Positions 42,822 through 53,739 of a stretch of DNA of 64,000 bases are shown here, one piece after another. Location: contig CP136068.1 in NCBI GenBank assembly GCA_032622095.1, positions 127,599,989-127,663,988 on the forward strand, given 5' to 3'. Under the pieces are notes generated by a model. The model was not told the origin of the DNA and searched no databases. It saw only the letters and a list, made by a program, of their open reading frames with translations. The position numbers were made by a program, and so were the translations under genes. The stretch comes from Siphonodentalium dalli. Its lineage: Eukaryota; Mollusca; Scaphopoda; Gadilida; Siphonodentaliidae. How positions within the stretch are numbered: the stretch's first letter is position 1; each line of letters opens with the position of its first letter.

Positions 42822-45794
42822 AGAGTTGTTATTTCGTTAGAGAATCTGGATTCAGATTATGGATTAGTCCCCGTACGACATGGTTCGGTAATCGAACAGT
42901 CCAGAATCAGCAAATGAACAGACCGTAATCGTAATCAATCGTTATTTCGTCGAAATCCAGATTCAGATGCTGATTCCGATTACGGACTAAAATGTTCATA
43001 ATGTAAACAAACCGAGATTTCGCCACCTCGGAGTTTAAAAACACAATACAACATAAGAATCCGTCCCTTGTGTACAAATTATTGCAGAATATAAACGCTC
43101 TATATCAAAGAATTTTAAATGCGGAGACAGATTTGTGTTATCGAGTGTAAACGGGAAGAATATTACTGAAATTAGCCAAATAATAACGTTATTGATAGTA
43201 ACGCTGGGGGAGCTAGCACTTCGGTTGATGGCGAACTTGAAGCAAAGCATTGTCAATTTCATTGTCACTTTCATCATATCATGTTCATTTCATAATTCCA
43301 TCCATAAAATACCGCACGAACGCATGTCGATTTCAAATTCGGCGGACACGTCACCATTGACCGAATTAACGCGAACCTGCATGGGTATGTCTTCTGCTTT
43401 GTTCGTTATTATATGTTATTATATTCTTATTCAAGAAATAGTAGGATTATATTATATCGATGGATTATCAGATATACGTATGTACTAGCTATCTAGTCTT
43501 ATAGCAATTTCATATTTAAAATGTGTTGTTTCGGTAAATGCAGTCTTTTACACAATAGTCTCTGTAGAGTGAAGAAACACGGGCATTTTTTGGCCAACGT
43601 GCTGTACAATAGTTGGAAAATAAAACTTTGCCCATGAAGCTAATGTTGTGGTCTTGTGATTGCACGTAAACTCATCTCCCAATCGCACAAACACAAATGT
43701 AAAGCTTATTCTATGATCTCAGGACTATATAGTGCAAATCTAAGTCAATTTATTGATTGAGTACCCACACGTACAAGTTCTAGGGACGTGGCTAGAGGTT
43801 TCCTCAAATTTCCGACCAACTGCACCCCCCCCCCCTGAACCAAACATATCAATCTCACAGGTTCGCAGAATTCCATTTTCACCCCCTTGGAAATATCCAA
43901 CTTGACACACCCTAAGATTGGAAAATAACCAACGTTTACTGGTTGAAATAAATCAAACAATGAGAACAATTCCAACCTATATATGGTGTCAAATTAATGT
44001 CCAACTAATGTTGTGTCATGTATGGCATTTCCAACTGCTGAAAATATACCAAAGTATAGTTTAGACACATTTATTTTAAAATATTTGTCAAATTTAGATA
44101 ACACATGATATATAACACATACATCTGTTTATACAGACAATGAGTTTGGAGGACAAGTGCTGACTCACTTTATGGTACCCCCCTCTCCCATATGTTATTA
44201 CACTGAAAAATAAATAATTAGTAATGGCAAAGCAACATGACTGCAAAAACAAGTTGAACATATATACAGATCATAAGTTTGTATATGTATTTGTCTAAAA
44301 TCGGGTTTGTTTGTTGCGTTTTCTGGCTTGTACGTATCATTATTTGGAACAGTTAGTCAAAATAATCCCGATTTGCCTCACGTATGAATGACTGTACAGC
44401 TAAGAAAATTGTACCAAAGTTCGGGGGGGGGGGGGGGTCGAGACACACTAAGCAACCCCTGTCGCCACGTCCCTGTACAACTGACAAATTTTGTGTGTTC
44501 TCCATAACGTCTTCGGAATTTGATTCGGAGACCTAGAGCTGTTAGGGGAACATGTCTCTATTCCGAAGGTTCGCTATTCCGAAGGTTCACTAATCCGAAG
44601 GTTCACTAATCCGAAGGTTCACTATTCCGAAGGTTCACTATTCCGAAGGTTCGCTATTCCGAAGGTTTTTGTTATTTTAAAAGTTAATTCTATATTCTAA
44701 AGTATTGAGAGGGTTCTTTAGTACGAAAACTCTTTTTATGAAGGAAATAACTTAAAACATTAAAAAAAATAATGTGATTTTTGTTTTCGTGGGTTTCCTT
44801 GAGATTTAACCCTTTTATATTTGGCGAGTAGAACGACATATAATTATGTCGTCTATCGGCTGAGGACTAAAACGACATATATGTCGTTTTAGGAAGTGTT
44901 ATTTTACGTAGACATAACTTCAATAAATCATCTGATTTATAAATGATTACATAGGAGTTATTTTGATTAATATAATGTCCCAAATGCTAAAGGCGGACTA
45001 TAACAGTGGGCCTCTTACGGTCAATCAATACTGGAGCGCTACTGTATATATAGCAGAATACCGCTGAATGGACCTGACTGCAATTCTGACTTTGTTTTGA
45101 TTTTAATGTTGATGTTTCTTTCAAGTACAGATTGCCAGTTCGGGTAGAATGCATCTCTAACTCGTAGTTTATTTCAGTCATTGTGTTTTCAACTTTCTAT
45201 AATATTAAAATGATAAACTGATACTGTCTTCTTGCTATTCATAACCGACATCTGGGACAAATTAGATATTAGATTGGGGTGTATAAATGTACGGGGGGGG
45301 GGCAAATTTTGATTCATTTCTGGCTAAAAACTCCCATAATAGAAAACCTTCGGAATAGCGAACCTTCGGAATAGTGAACCTTCGGATTGGTGAACCTTCG
45401 GATTAGTGAACCTTCGGATTAGTGAACCTTCGGAATAGCGAACCTTCGGAATAGAGAACCCTACCCGCTGTTAGAAATGCTTGCCCTCAACAGTAAACAC
45501 ACATTAACTTGGAAAAAAAGATGCGATTAAGTCGGATTGGCAGCTAATTAGGTTTCATGTATATACACATAGAAGCAAAACATGACTTTCACAACAAACG
45601 TGAACTTTATAAATATAAGATACAAATGATTCTTGTGTCAAATACATGAGCCATGGTTGAGGCTGGGAGAACATTAAACATGGTATCGGTGACCACGTGG
45701 ATTTCAAAATCTGACATAGAATCGGGAATTAGCCCCGCCCCCGTAATCGGATTCGGATTCTGAATCCACAGATTCCCACGAAATAACGACTCTG
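42822..45794. mobile_element. 3-kb element with CAGAGTYGTTATTTCGT inverted ends
   Basis: CAGAGTTGTTATTTCGTTAG at the left is matched by the inverse at 45770-45794, and GGATTCAGA blocks follow on both sides. It splits sequence that is continuous in copy A (AACTTCAGTTTTAC, then ACATCTGGATCAATATTGG at about 25000). Internal copies of the GTTATTTCGTCGAAATCCAG motif lie near 42940. No transposase is visible. It hosts the element at 44555-45456. Confidence 0.55.
44555..45456. mobile_element. Foldback element whose inverted ends are 16-bp tandem repeats
   Basis: Seven units of ATTCCGAAGGTTCRCT (44559-44670) at the left and seven inverted units (about 45343-45456) at the right, with nearly the same order of unit variants. 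The 670 bp between include TTAACCCTTTTATATTTGG and a GACATATAATTATGTC palindrome. Confidence 0.7.
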
Positions 45795-46654
45795 TAGAAG
45801 GAACAAACATCTGGATCAATATTGGACATAAACCTTTGAGAAATTTCGCTCTATTTGTCTTTAAACTAACAATGTTAGCGCTGTTAAGCGAGGAGAGTAT
45901 GCCTCAATATACAGAGATCAGATCGCGTTAGCGCTGTCACGGTCTAAAGCCATACGGTGGTTCGCTCTCCAAAAAAAAAAGAAGAAGATATATACCTAAT
46001 AATATTCGCATTTGAATTTTCCCCGGTCTCGAAATAGGTCGATACATTGTGTACATACATGAACTACCTCTTACGGGCATTATATGTCACAGAAAGGTGC
46101 ATTCAAGTTATAAAAATACAACTTTGAACAACACGGTGTTTTGGTTCCAAACAAACAACAGCCAGCAGGGCATGGTTCATAAAAGAGCGTTCGTGTTAGT
46201 CTATTTCTGGTATGGTAGAAATAAAGAGCGCTTGTTTCACTTGTGTGAGAAGAATTTAAAACAGTTGGAAAATGGCCGTGACCATGGCAAGTATTTTTAG
46301 AGCATAATATAATAATGCTGCCTGTATACCAATATTTCGTGTATTTGTCAACCTATATTGTACATCCTTCCAAATTACGTAGACATAATTTGGAAGCTCT
46401 TTTACTTTAAACATATTTTATTTGTATATCGAATAATACAAAAGGGATTGGGGACAAGTTACAAAACTTACTTTGCCGCTCTCCCTGTTTACAATAATAT
46501 TATTCATACAAAATGGCGAAGGAAAGTTTCAAAATCATATATAGGTTAAACATATTTACATTTACAAATGAGTGGGTTCGGGGTTTGGGGTGGGAGGTGC
46601 CAAAACCGATTTGAGACTAATTTGCTTTTTGTGGCTGTTCTGAAATGCGTTTGA

Positions 46655-47307
46655 TTATCCGACTTCGAATCGTTTAGTCGCTGTTATATATCGATGGACT
46701 ATTTTGAAGAGAATTTTGTTTCTTCTATTTGAGATATCGGGAATTCCGAGAAGTAAATCATTGATATGTGTAATTTTCAGTCCTTCTTGGTATAATTTTT
46801 GACACATTTCCATTCGTTCGGTGTGAAATAAGGGTAGTGGTAAGTATCTTCGCATGGATTTCCACAATGGCAGGGCTGTCAGAGATATAATTTTGGAACA
46901 TATCGGAACGTAGGCTACTGCATTTGTTACGCAATTTGGCATGGGCAACATTAAGCGTTCTACGACCTGTACAGAATTATGATGGTGGTTTTACTGTAGG
47001 ATCTATTAATTCGAGATAAAATTTGAATTTTCCCGGTTTTCTCAAGTTATATCCAGAGACTTCAGATGATCTAGGTGTTAGAAGATTTTGTAGGTATTCG
47101 GGGGCATCGTCATTTACTATTTTATACATTGCTTGTAGTTTATGGATCTCTCTTCTCTTGCTCAGTGTTGGCTAGCCAACTTCATTTAGGAGGTTTAGAT
47201 TGGACACTGATCGTGTGAGGCCACTAACTGTTCGGGCGGCATCGCAATGTAATCGGTCGAGCTTCTCGGTAAGGTATTTGGGGGGGCACAATCCCAGACT
47301 AAATCAT
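46655..47307 (-). pseudogene. LINE C-terminal domain
   Basis: LTEKLDRLHCDAARTVSGLT, KRREIHKLQAMYKIVNDDAP, then YNLRKPGK, and after a frameshift FHTERMEMCQKLY and INDLLLGIPDISNRRNKILF. Stops occur at 47174-47176 and near 46981. This is the usual end of CR1/L2-like polyproteins. Confidence 0.75.
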
Positions 47308-47312
47308 TCATT

Positions 47313-47496
47313 CGTTTTATTCTGTTCATCGATATGTGGATATATACAGAAACGTTACAGAAAAGGGTATTACAGATATTATGACATCAAGATATTCAAA
47401 TATGGCATATAATAACAATAAATTTCACATGAGGAATACATGAGTGCATTATTATATATTTGTTAAGTTCATGGAATATCACTGTTTTAGCCTCAT
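47313..47496 (-). mobile_element. Nested 3' tail of a LINE or SINE inside the CR1-like copy
   Basis: It interrupts reverse-transcriptase text between LFDYSD (about 47500) and DLVWDC (about 47307). On the minus strand it ends AATAAAACGAATGAATGA, a polyadenylation hexamer plus GAAT repeats, and both junctions carry GATGA or AATGA. It therefore looks like a heavily 5'-truncated retroelement inserted in the same orientation. Confidence 0.5.
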
Positions 47497-48002
47497 CGGA
47501 GTAATCAAATAGTGGTAGGATAAAAGTGTTATAAATGCTTTCAAGCGATCTTCGGTCAAGCTGATACTTAAATCTTCGGAGCTGTGCTAAGCGTGAGGCA
47601 ATTCTGTTTTGTATACCATTTAGGTGATTATTCCAATTTAAGTTAGCTTGGAGTTCCAGACTGAGGTATTTATGTGTTTCAACAAATGAGATTGGATCAT
47701 GTTTAAAGGTTAATCGGGGGCTTCCCCAGAAGTCCCAGTTAGTGCATATGACATACTAATGGTTTTAGAAGGATTAAAGTTTACTAACCAGTTTTCAGAC
47801 CATTGTGCTATGATTTGGAGGTCACTATTCATGACGCGGCCTAATTCATTTAGGTCATAGTGACTATATATCTGTTAGACATGTGTCGGCGTACATTCTC
47901 GTAAAAGAAAGTATGTTGTCTGGTAAGTCGTTGATATAGACAAGGAAGAGGAATGGTCCTAAGATCTAGCCCTGTGATACACCAGCTGGGATGATCTCGT
48001 AT

Positions 48003-49183
48003 TCAGAAAAGGGTGTTATTTACTAAAACTCTTTGTTGCTGTTTATGAAGGTAGTCCTCTATCCATCCCAGTGTTCTCCCGCGAACACCATAATTATATA
48101 GCTTATATAACAGTCCCCTGTGCCAAACTCTCTCGAAGGCTTTGGAAATATCACAGTAAACAGAGCATGTATATAGTCCTTTGTCGAGAGATTGACAAAG
48201 GTGATTGTAGAGGTCTATCAGTTGGTGAGATGTGCTGTGGCCGGTTATGAAACCCGATTGGTTGGAATAAAGTAATTTATTGTCGTCAAAGAACGGACTT
48301 ATTTGTTTTAGTACAAGTTTTTCAAACACTTTCCCAAGACAAGGAAGCAGGGAGATAGGTCGATAGTTTTTTGTGTCGGCTGGGTCATCTTTTTTGAAAA
48401 TTGGGACAACGTTAGCCTTTTTCCAGGTAGATGGAAACTTTGCGTTGTTGAAGGATTTATTGAAAATTATTGACAGGGGATATGCTATTGATTCAGCAGT
48501 TGAATTTAACATTTTCGCACTTATTCCATCATGTCCATGGGCTTTATTCAGTTTGAGCGATGTTAATACAGAAATTATCTCATCCTGCGTAAATTCCAAT
48601 TCCGTTAGCTCTTTTTCACAACGCGATTTGAATGATGGTAATTTATGGGACGAATCGTTAATCGAAGAATTGGAAATGAAACTTTTATTCAACAGGTTGG
48701 CCTGGTCCAGATCGTCTGTTACGTAGAGTTTTCCGTTTACATCAATCGTGTTGCTGTGTTGGGGAAAGAGCTTGGAGTAGATAGGGGCGGGATACAATTT
48801 GTTTTCTTTTTATATAGCAAGAAATTTATTAATTGCCAAAAATCGCGGGGGGATGATGAGTCTTTAACCCGATTTTCCAGTTTCTCTTCAAACTTTGCTT
48901 TTGCGAATTTTTTCATGTTATTAATTTTGTTTGTGGTATTCTTACACTGTTGCCACGTATCAGGGCGATTGTTTTTTAGCGCTTTGTTTCGTATTTTTTC
49001 TCTTTTGCGGATTTCTTTTCTAATGTCGGAATTAAACCAATTTTTGTCTTTTGGGCGTATTGTCACTTTTGACTGTGGGATTGTTTGATTCATGATGGAG
49101 AGAAATGTCTCCTGAAAATTGTTAACTATAGTATCTATGTCGGGTGCAGATAGGAGATCATCCCAGTTTGTGTTACTAAGCAT
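48003..49183 (-). pseudogene. LINE linker and reverse transcriptase (fingers/palm)
   Basis: A Lys/Arg-rich linker (KNWFNSDIRKEIRKREKIRN) runs to 48737, followed after a frame change by reverse transcriptase: KAHGHDGISAKML, WKKANVVPIFKKDD, NYRPISLLPCLGKVFEKLV, QSGFITGHST, YCDISKAFERVWHRGL (catalytic Asp), YGVRGRTLGWIEDYL. Past 48003 the frame continues with stops: VSQG-stop-ILGPFLFLVYIND, a damaged MYAD-TCL in place of YADDT, and THKYLSLELQANLNW. Confidence 0.85.
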
Positions 49184-49196
49184 GCTATTTGCTCTT

Positions 49197-49406
49197 TCAA
49201 AATCTGCTCTGGTATAATTCCAAACCTTTCTCTGGAAAGAGGTGGTGGGGGGAGTAATCGTATTCTAATGTTACATATACACCACGGTGGTCTGAGACTC
49301 CTGGATTAATGACGTCGGTGTCAAGAACGCGGAAGGTATTGCTGATTACAATTGGATCAAGAAGTGTGCTCGATGTATTTGTGATCCTAGTAGGGGCTGT
49401 TATCAC
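49197..49406 (-). pseudogene. LINE endonuclease, C-terminal part
   Basis: ITAPTRITNTSSTLLDPIVI and PGVSDHRGVYVTLE carry the Asp and SDH catalytic motifs near the end of AP-type endonucleases. Frameshifted relative to the N-terminal part. Confidence 0.75.
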
Positions 49407-49576
49407 ATTTTAATACTATACAAATCTATAATTTCTTTAAGTTTGGAAGAGCTATCTAGAAGGTTAGAATTAAAGTCACCTGTAATGATAACATTTTCGG
49501 TTATTTCTAGAGCGTATGCTATTGAGTTATCAAGGTACTCCCAATAGTTTGGATCACAGTATATATATTGTTCTGA

Positions 49577-50212
49577 TCAATAGGACATTCCGAAGAGAAT
49601 GTGAGTTTTCTTTGAGAAAATATCAAACCATAATATTGAGGAATCGAATTCTAAATCGTGTCTTCGTCTATGGACGATGTGATTTGCAAACATTACGCAT
49701 ATTCCCCCTCCTTTGGTATCACGGTCCTTGCGGACAGGTGTGTTGTAGCCAGGAATAATTAATTTGTCGGATGGAAATGAAGGTTCAAGATGGGTCTCAC
49801 TAAAACACAGGATGTCATACTCGTTAATGATGTCGACTATCTTTTCGAGCTTATTGCGAATACTTCGGATATTGTAATGAAATATAGAGATTGAATGACT
49901 ATTTACAGGTAAGGTATTAGGGCATGGGTTCTTTTCAATGTCGCCGGATAACATAAGGATTAGATAGATCAGAATCAAAGATATCTTCAGATTGAGTATT
50001 CAGAAGTTGCATTTTAAGAGTCCAACATTTTTTGCCGCCTGAGATGTTTTAGTTTTCTTCCTCAAGTCGAAGACTCCAATCGCTGCCCTATACTGCTGTG
50101 TCGAACAAGTCATAACATTTGGAAGCTCGAATGAGCCATGTCCGTTTATAACATGATTCCCCTGGTAGCGTATACGATTGTACAATAAGGGTCGGTTGAT
50201 GAATTGACCCAT
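49577..50212 (-). pseudogene. LINE N-terminus, 2A-like motif and endonuclease start
   Basis: A 70-codon segment (GQFINRPLLYNRIRYQG to LLKCNF) ends at a TGA (50000-50002), after which the same frame stays open through ISLILIYLILMLSGDIEKNPCP and the endonuclease opening SISIFHYNIRSIRNKLEK, ILCFSETHLEP (catalytic ETHL-type Glu) and GGGICVMF. So one stop separates what was probably a single frame. The hydrophobic run directly before the 2A-like motif is the layout known from 2A-bearing non-LTR elements. Confidence 0.75.
49919..49945 (-). other. 2A-like (ribosome-skipping) motif, Gly changed to Cys
   Basis: Encodes GDIEKNPCP where functional 2A motifs read D(V/I)ExNPGP. The Gly codon GGC or GGT has become TGC. 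Skipping occurs between this Gly and the last Pro, so the variant should be inactive. This is probably part of the element's general decay. Confidence 0.8.
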
Positions 50213-50222
50213 CTAGGTTTAA

Positions 50223-50397
50223 CACTTTCTATACTAAATACTCATTGACATACACGAATCCATCAACACTTGTATATTATCTTTTCGCCTGGATGCCGTC
50301 TGCTTTTATTTCCCGAGTATGCACCCAAACGAATAATATACCATTCCAATATATACTTGTATAAGTGAATGGGAGAATCCATTGAGTATAGAACAGG
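50223..50397. mobile_element. Short TTAA MITE, CTATACTAAATACTC family
   Basis: TTAA at 50219-50222 and 50398-50401. Ends are CACTTTCTATACTAAATACT and TTGAGTATAGAACAGG. Related to 61259-61513. Confidence 0.6.
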
Positions 50398-50488
50398 TTA
50401 AAAGCCTTATCAACCCAGTTCGGGAAGAATACTCATTACATGTCCAGTAGATCGATAGATAATAGATAAAAGTTTATTTGTTAATTAA

Positions 50489-51045
50489 CCCTTTCTATAC
50501 TAAATGGATTCTCCCAGTCAGTAAACAGTGTACATCGGACTGGCCTATTATTGGTTTGGAGGGATGTTAAGGTGATAAAAGCAGACGAAAGATCAATAAA
50601 AGTGAGCACGGTGGTCATCTTATAATCCACGCTGCAGGCAAGTAAACGCCGCTGAAATATGGAATGTGTATTCTTACCACCCATCTGTCATTTTATGACC
50701 AAATTGAGCCGTATTCTTCCATCTGTCAACAATGGTTAGATGTTGGGTCTATCAAACACGATGCGAATCCAGAATTATGCCGGTAAAAGCAAAATTAAAA
50801 GCAAAATAGCCCACTAAACAAACTTACCGGTCGTCGCGTAACTTGGCCGCAGCGGTTTTTACTGAGTATTGCCCGCAGCGGGGATTATTGATTGACCAGC
50901 GTGAAGGAGTCATACTTATTGAGGGAAATGCTTAGATAATAAGTTCAAGAAACGACATAGCTGTGGTCGTTCCGTTGAACTTATTATCTGAAATTTCCTA
51001 CCTATTGTATAACTGCTCATCAATGATGCTTTAGTGTAGAAAGGG
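50489..51045. mobile_element. TTAA MITE carrying BTB-gene upstream-like sequence
   Basis: TTAA at 50485-50488 and 51046-51049. Ends are CCCTTTCTATACTAAATGGA and TTAGTGTAGAAAGGG. The left third aligns with 16677-16815. The right part holds the palindrome AGATAATAAGTTCAA...TTGAACTTATTATCT, about 50934-50990. Confidence 0.7.
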
Positions 51046-51555
51046 TTAAAGTCACATTGATGGACAGAGTAATCATATCAAATACAAAATAACTGCAAAA
51101 CAAAATAAGACATATTGATTGGAGTGTATGTTGATTTGACTAAAATATTGATTCCCATTCCTCTTTTGATGAGTCTAATTAGAACCAGTATAAATTAGAG
51201 ACGTTTTTATTAACACAATTGCATTGACAAGACACCTGTGTGACAATATCAAATAACACAAACTTCCACATGTAACGAATATAGAGGTATAAGTTCTAAA
51301 TAATGAAATTTGAAAGAAACTATTATGATATGTGTGTAACTTATTTCCTTTGCATATCTGCAACATATATACTTAAGTGAATGTTAATGTCAATAGAAGG
51401 TGTGTATAATGCATGTGTGAGTTGTGAGCGAGAGAGACCACCCCCAAAGCCACAAAGGACATTATTGTTGTTGTTTGATAGATATGAACTGTCGCAATGC
51501 TTTATTATGTCCATGTATACATAATGTTAATACAGAAATAAAAAGAATACATTAA

Positions 51556-52244
51556 AGGGGAAGGAAACTCTCAAAAATATCACATCGCGTAATACAAAAC
51601 TCCCGCTAATTGCGGCACGTCCATATTTATAAGATCATGACGCCACGGCCTCACTTTGCATTACTCATCCTTTGTACAGAAATGTATAAAGGCTATCACA
51701 GTAAAATCAATTCGGCGAGTTTTTTGTTATTATGCGCAAAATCCAAGCAATCACAGCATATTGAAGACTAAATACATGTATTATAAGCCAAAAATGATTT
51801 AGGTTGAAACTTGGACAATTAGTTCACGACCAGTTAATGGTCGGATAACATTTGAATTTGACAATATCGGCCAAACTCATACGACTTCTATATGTGCAAA
51901 TATGACAACCAACCAATCTTTCGCGAATTAAACTATAATTTATTCACAACACATAATCATCCATTGTGCACAACAAACATTCAATCTGCTAAAAACAGAC
52001 TATCGTACGCGATACTGTCTAGCGTTAAACAGCCAAGTGAGGCCGTGACGTCACAAACTATGAAGGGAGATAATATTTCTTCCAAAATGGCGGCGTTAAG
52101 TTACTGGCATAATTGCTTGCGCGGGTTATAGTTTGAGACGACACATCTCCGATCTTGTGTGGAGATTTGCGCTGAAATTTTACACACGAACAGAGAACAG
52201 CTTGCTTAATGCACACGCATTTTAGTTATGCGATAGTTCCCCCT
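51556..52244. mobile_element. Possible TTAA element (AGGGGAAGG / TTCCCCCT ends)
   Basis: TTAA at 51552-51555 and 52245-52248, with very short inverted ends AGGGGAA and TTCCCCCT. Internal inverted blocks GACGCCACGGCCTCACTTTG and AAGTGAGGCCGTGACGTCA support a foldback structure. Confidence 0.45.
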
Positions 52245-52499
52245 TTAACGTTTGTATAAATGACACAGCATGACAGATAATATCAAACGGTTAGCCTCGG
52301 AGAAAGCAATGGAACCATCTGCACGAACACCTTTGGTGGAGTTTTCGAGTGATTCTGATGAATGTATTGCTATTCAGATGAGGACAGTATGCATAGAAGC
52401 TTTTCTTTACGACGTTCGATTTCACACATCGGCCCCACTGACCCCACGGTCCCGGGAATGAGCGGCATGTTGTCCTGGAATAAAGAACATAACGGGTGA

Positions 52500-52526
52500 T
52501 TACTATACTATACTATACTACTACTA

Positions 52527-52589
<63 letters not shown>
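52500..52589. repeat. ACT/ACTAT microsatellite
   Basis: TACTATACTATAC grading into about 20 pure ACT repeats. Confidence 0.95.
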
Positions 52590-52599
52590 ACGACAACTT

Positions 52600-53570
52600 A
52601 TTAGCGTCACCGAAGTGTTATATGCTAATTAATGGTTAGAGCACAGGAATTGTTCTTTACTAGAATCAATCGAGTCGAAGACGAGATTTATTCTGGTAAA
52701 GAACTATTCGAGTGCTCTGTCCGACTTAGAGCACAATTGATCCCACATAATTCAATCAACTGGAAATGTGCCTTTGAGCGTATTTTGACCACGACGCACA
52801 ATCCGTGCGATGGCCGGTTAGCCACGCCCAACAACGCGATTAACATGAACTGATCGCCGTTGAATGTGAATAGATATGTCCGAAATAACACGGACTGGCT
52901 CCACTTTGAAGCGTCCGTGCGATTTGTCTGTTATGAGTTGCGTGTGCCTAACAATGGGATAATCATTGAAAACTATTCCTTCGCCAGCCTTGGGAATTGG
53001 TGTGCTTTACCAATAATCAGGGAACGATTGCAACAATGGGATTTTGCTCTAAACTGTTATAACAGTTCGTCCAATGTGAGTCGCTCTTTTCCGTTTGGAA
53101 TTTATGTAAACCAACAGAGGCAGTTGCAAGACAAGCTTTCCATTCACCCCCATCCCGGATCCAAAATTGCCTCTGTTTACCTGCACAAATCCCAATAAAA
53201 AGAGGTCGACTCTCAGTGGATAACCGTTAAACTATTATATTTACATACTAAGTGTTGTCATCACTAAATCCAGCATTCTGATTGGTCGGCGCCCACGTGG
53301 CTAGTTGGAGTTATTTCTCGGTGAATGCGCACCAGCTAATAAATGCAAGCTCATAACAACATCGATACGTCATTTGGGTTTGGAAAGACGAACGCGTAAT
53401 GTTTTGGGCGCATTTGGATTCGCGCAGGATTGACTTAATAAATCATCGGGTTTCAATTGTTCCTGTTAACATTTGCCAAGGGTGCTATGGGTTATTTTGG
53501 GCTGGTTTTGTCACGATACACTTTTCGATTTAAAATACAAGTTTACAAAAGTGGCTTTTTCGCTAAATGT
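52600..53570. other. No supportable gene
   Basis: Three overlapping frames up to 112 codons (52632-53198) have no signal peptide, membrane segment or domain that I recognise. Splice sites consistent with a gene were not found. Confidence 0.4.
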
Positions 53571-53583
53571 ATATAAATATGAG

Positions 53584-53732
53584 ATTAACTGTCATGTGGA
53601 CTGTTTTTTATGGAGATGTAACCGTGAGGTAAGTGGTAATAACTTGTATTAAAAACCATTCGGGTTTTACACAAGTTATGACCACTTACCTCACGGTTAC
53701 ATCTCCATAAAAGCAGTCCACATGACAGTTAA
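53584..53732. repeat. 149-bp hairpin
   Basis: ATTAACTGTCATGTGGACTG is matched at the far end by CAGTCCACATGACAGTTAAT. The arms, about 62 bp, continue through GAGATGTAACCGTGAGGTAA with a small internal loop. Foldback MITE likely. Confidence 0.75.
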
Positions 53733-53739
53733 TCCTTAT

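Larger units (their letters stand above)
25381..46010. repeat. Tandem segmental duplication, copy B (about 12 kb expanded to 20 kb)
   Basis: Collinear with copy A and in direct orientation. Expanded by a hAT-like MITE (25620-26196), a LINE (26678-28989), a MITE (29042-29489), a GACTTCGTCCGGG repeat (35250-35948), the 36422-42232 composite and the 42822-45794 element, all missing from copy A. The last shared block ends near 46010 after GTTAGCGCTGTCACGG. Confidence 0.85.
46655..50212 (-). mobile_element. Decayed CR1-like LINE with 2A-like motif
   Basis: On the minus strand, in order: an N-terminal segment (50212-50000), a hydrophobic stretch plus 2A-like motif (49919-49945), an AP-endonuclease (49978-49197), reverse transcriptase (48797 to about 47500), and the C-terminal domain (47300-46655). 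It is broken by several frameshifts and stops and by one nested insertion (about 47313-47496). Endonuclease, RT and C-terminal style fit CR1/L2-like non-LTR elements. Confidence 0.85.

Noticed and set aside
44807-44990. Separate TTAA MITE beginning TTAACCCTTTTATATTTGG
   Set aside because: Only one convincing end was found and no matching inverted terminus, so its borders cannot be supported.
52632-53198. Possible short protein-coding gene
   Set aside because: Frames of 73 and 112 codons lack any recognisable domain, signal peptide or convincing splice context.
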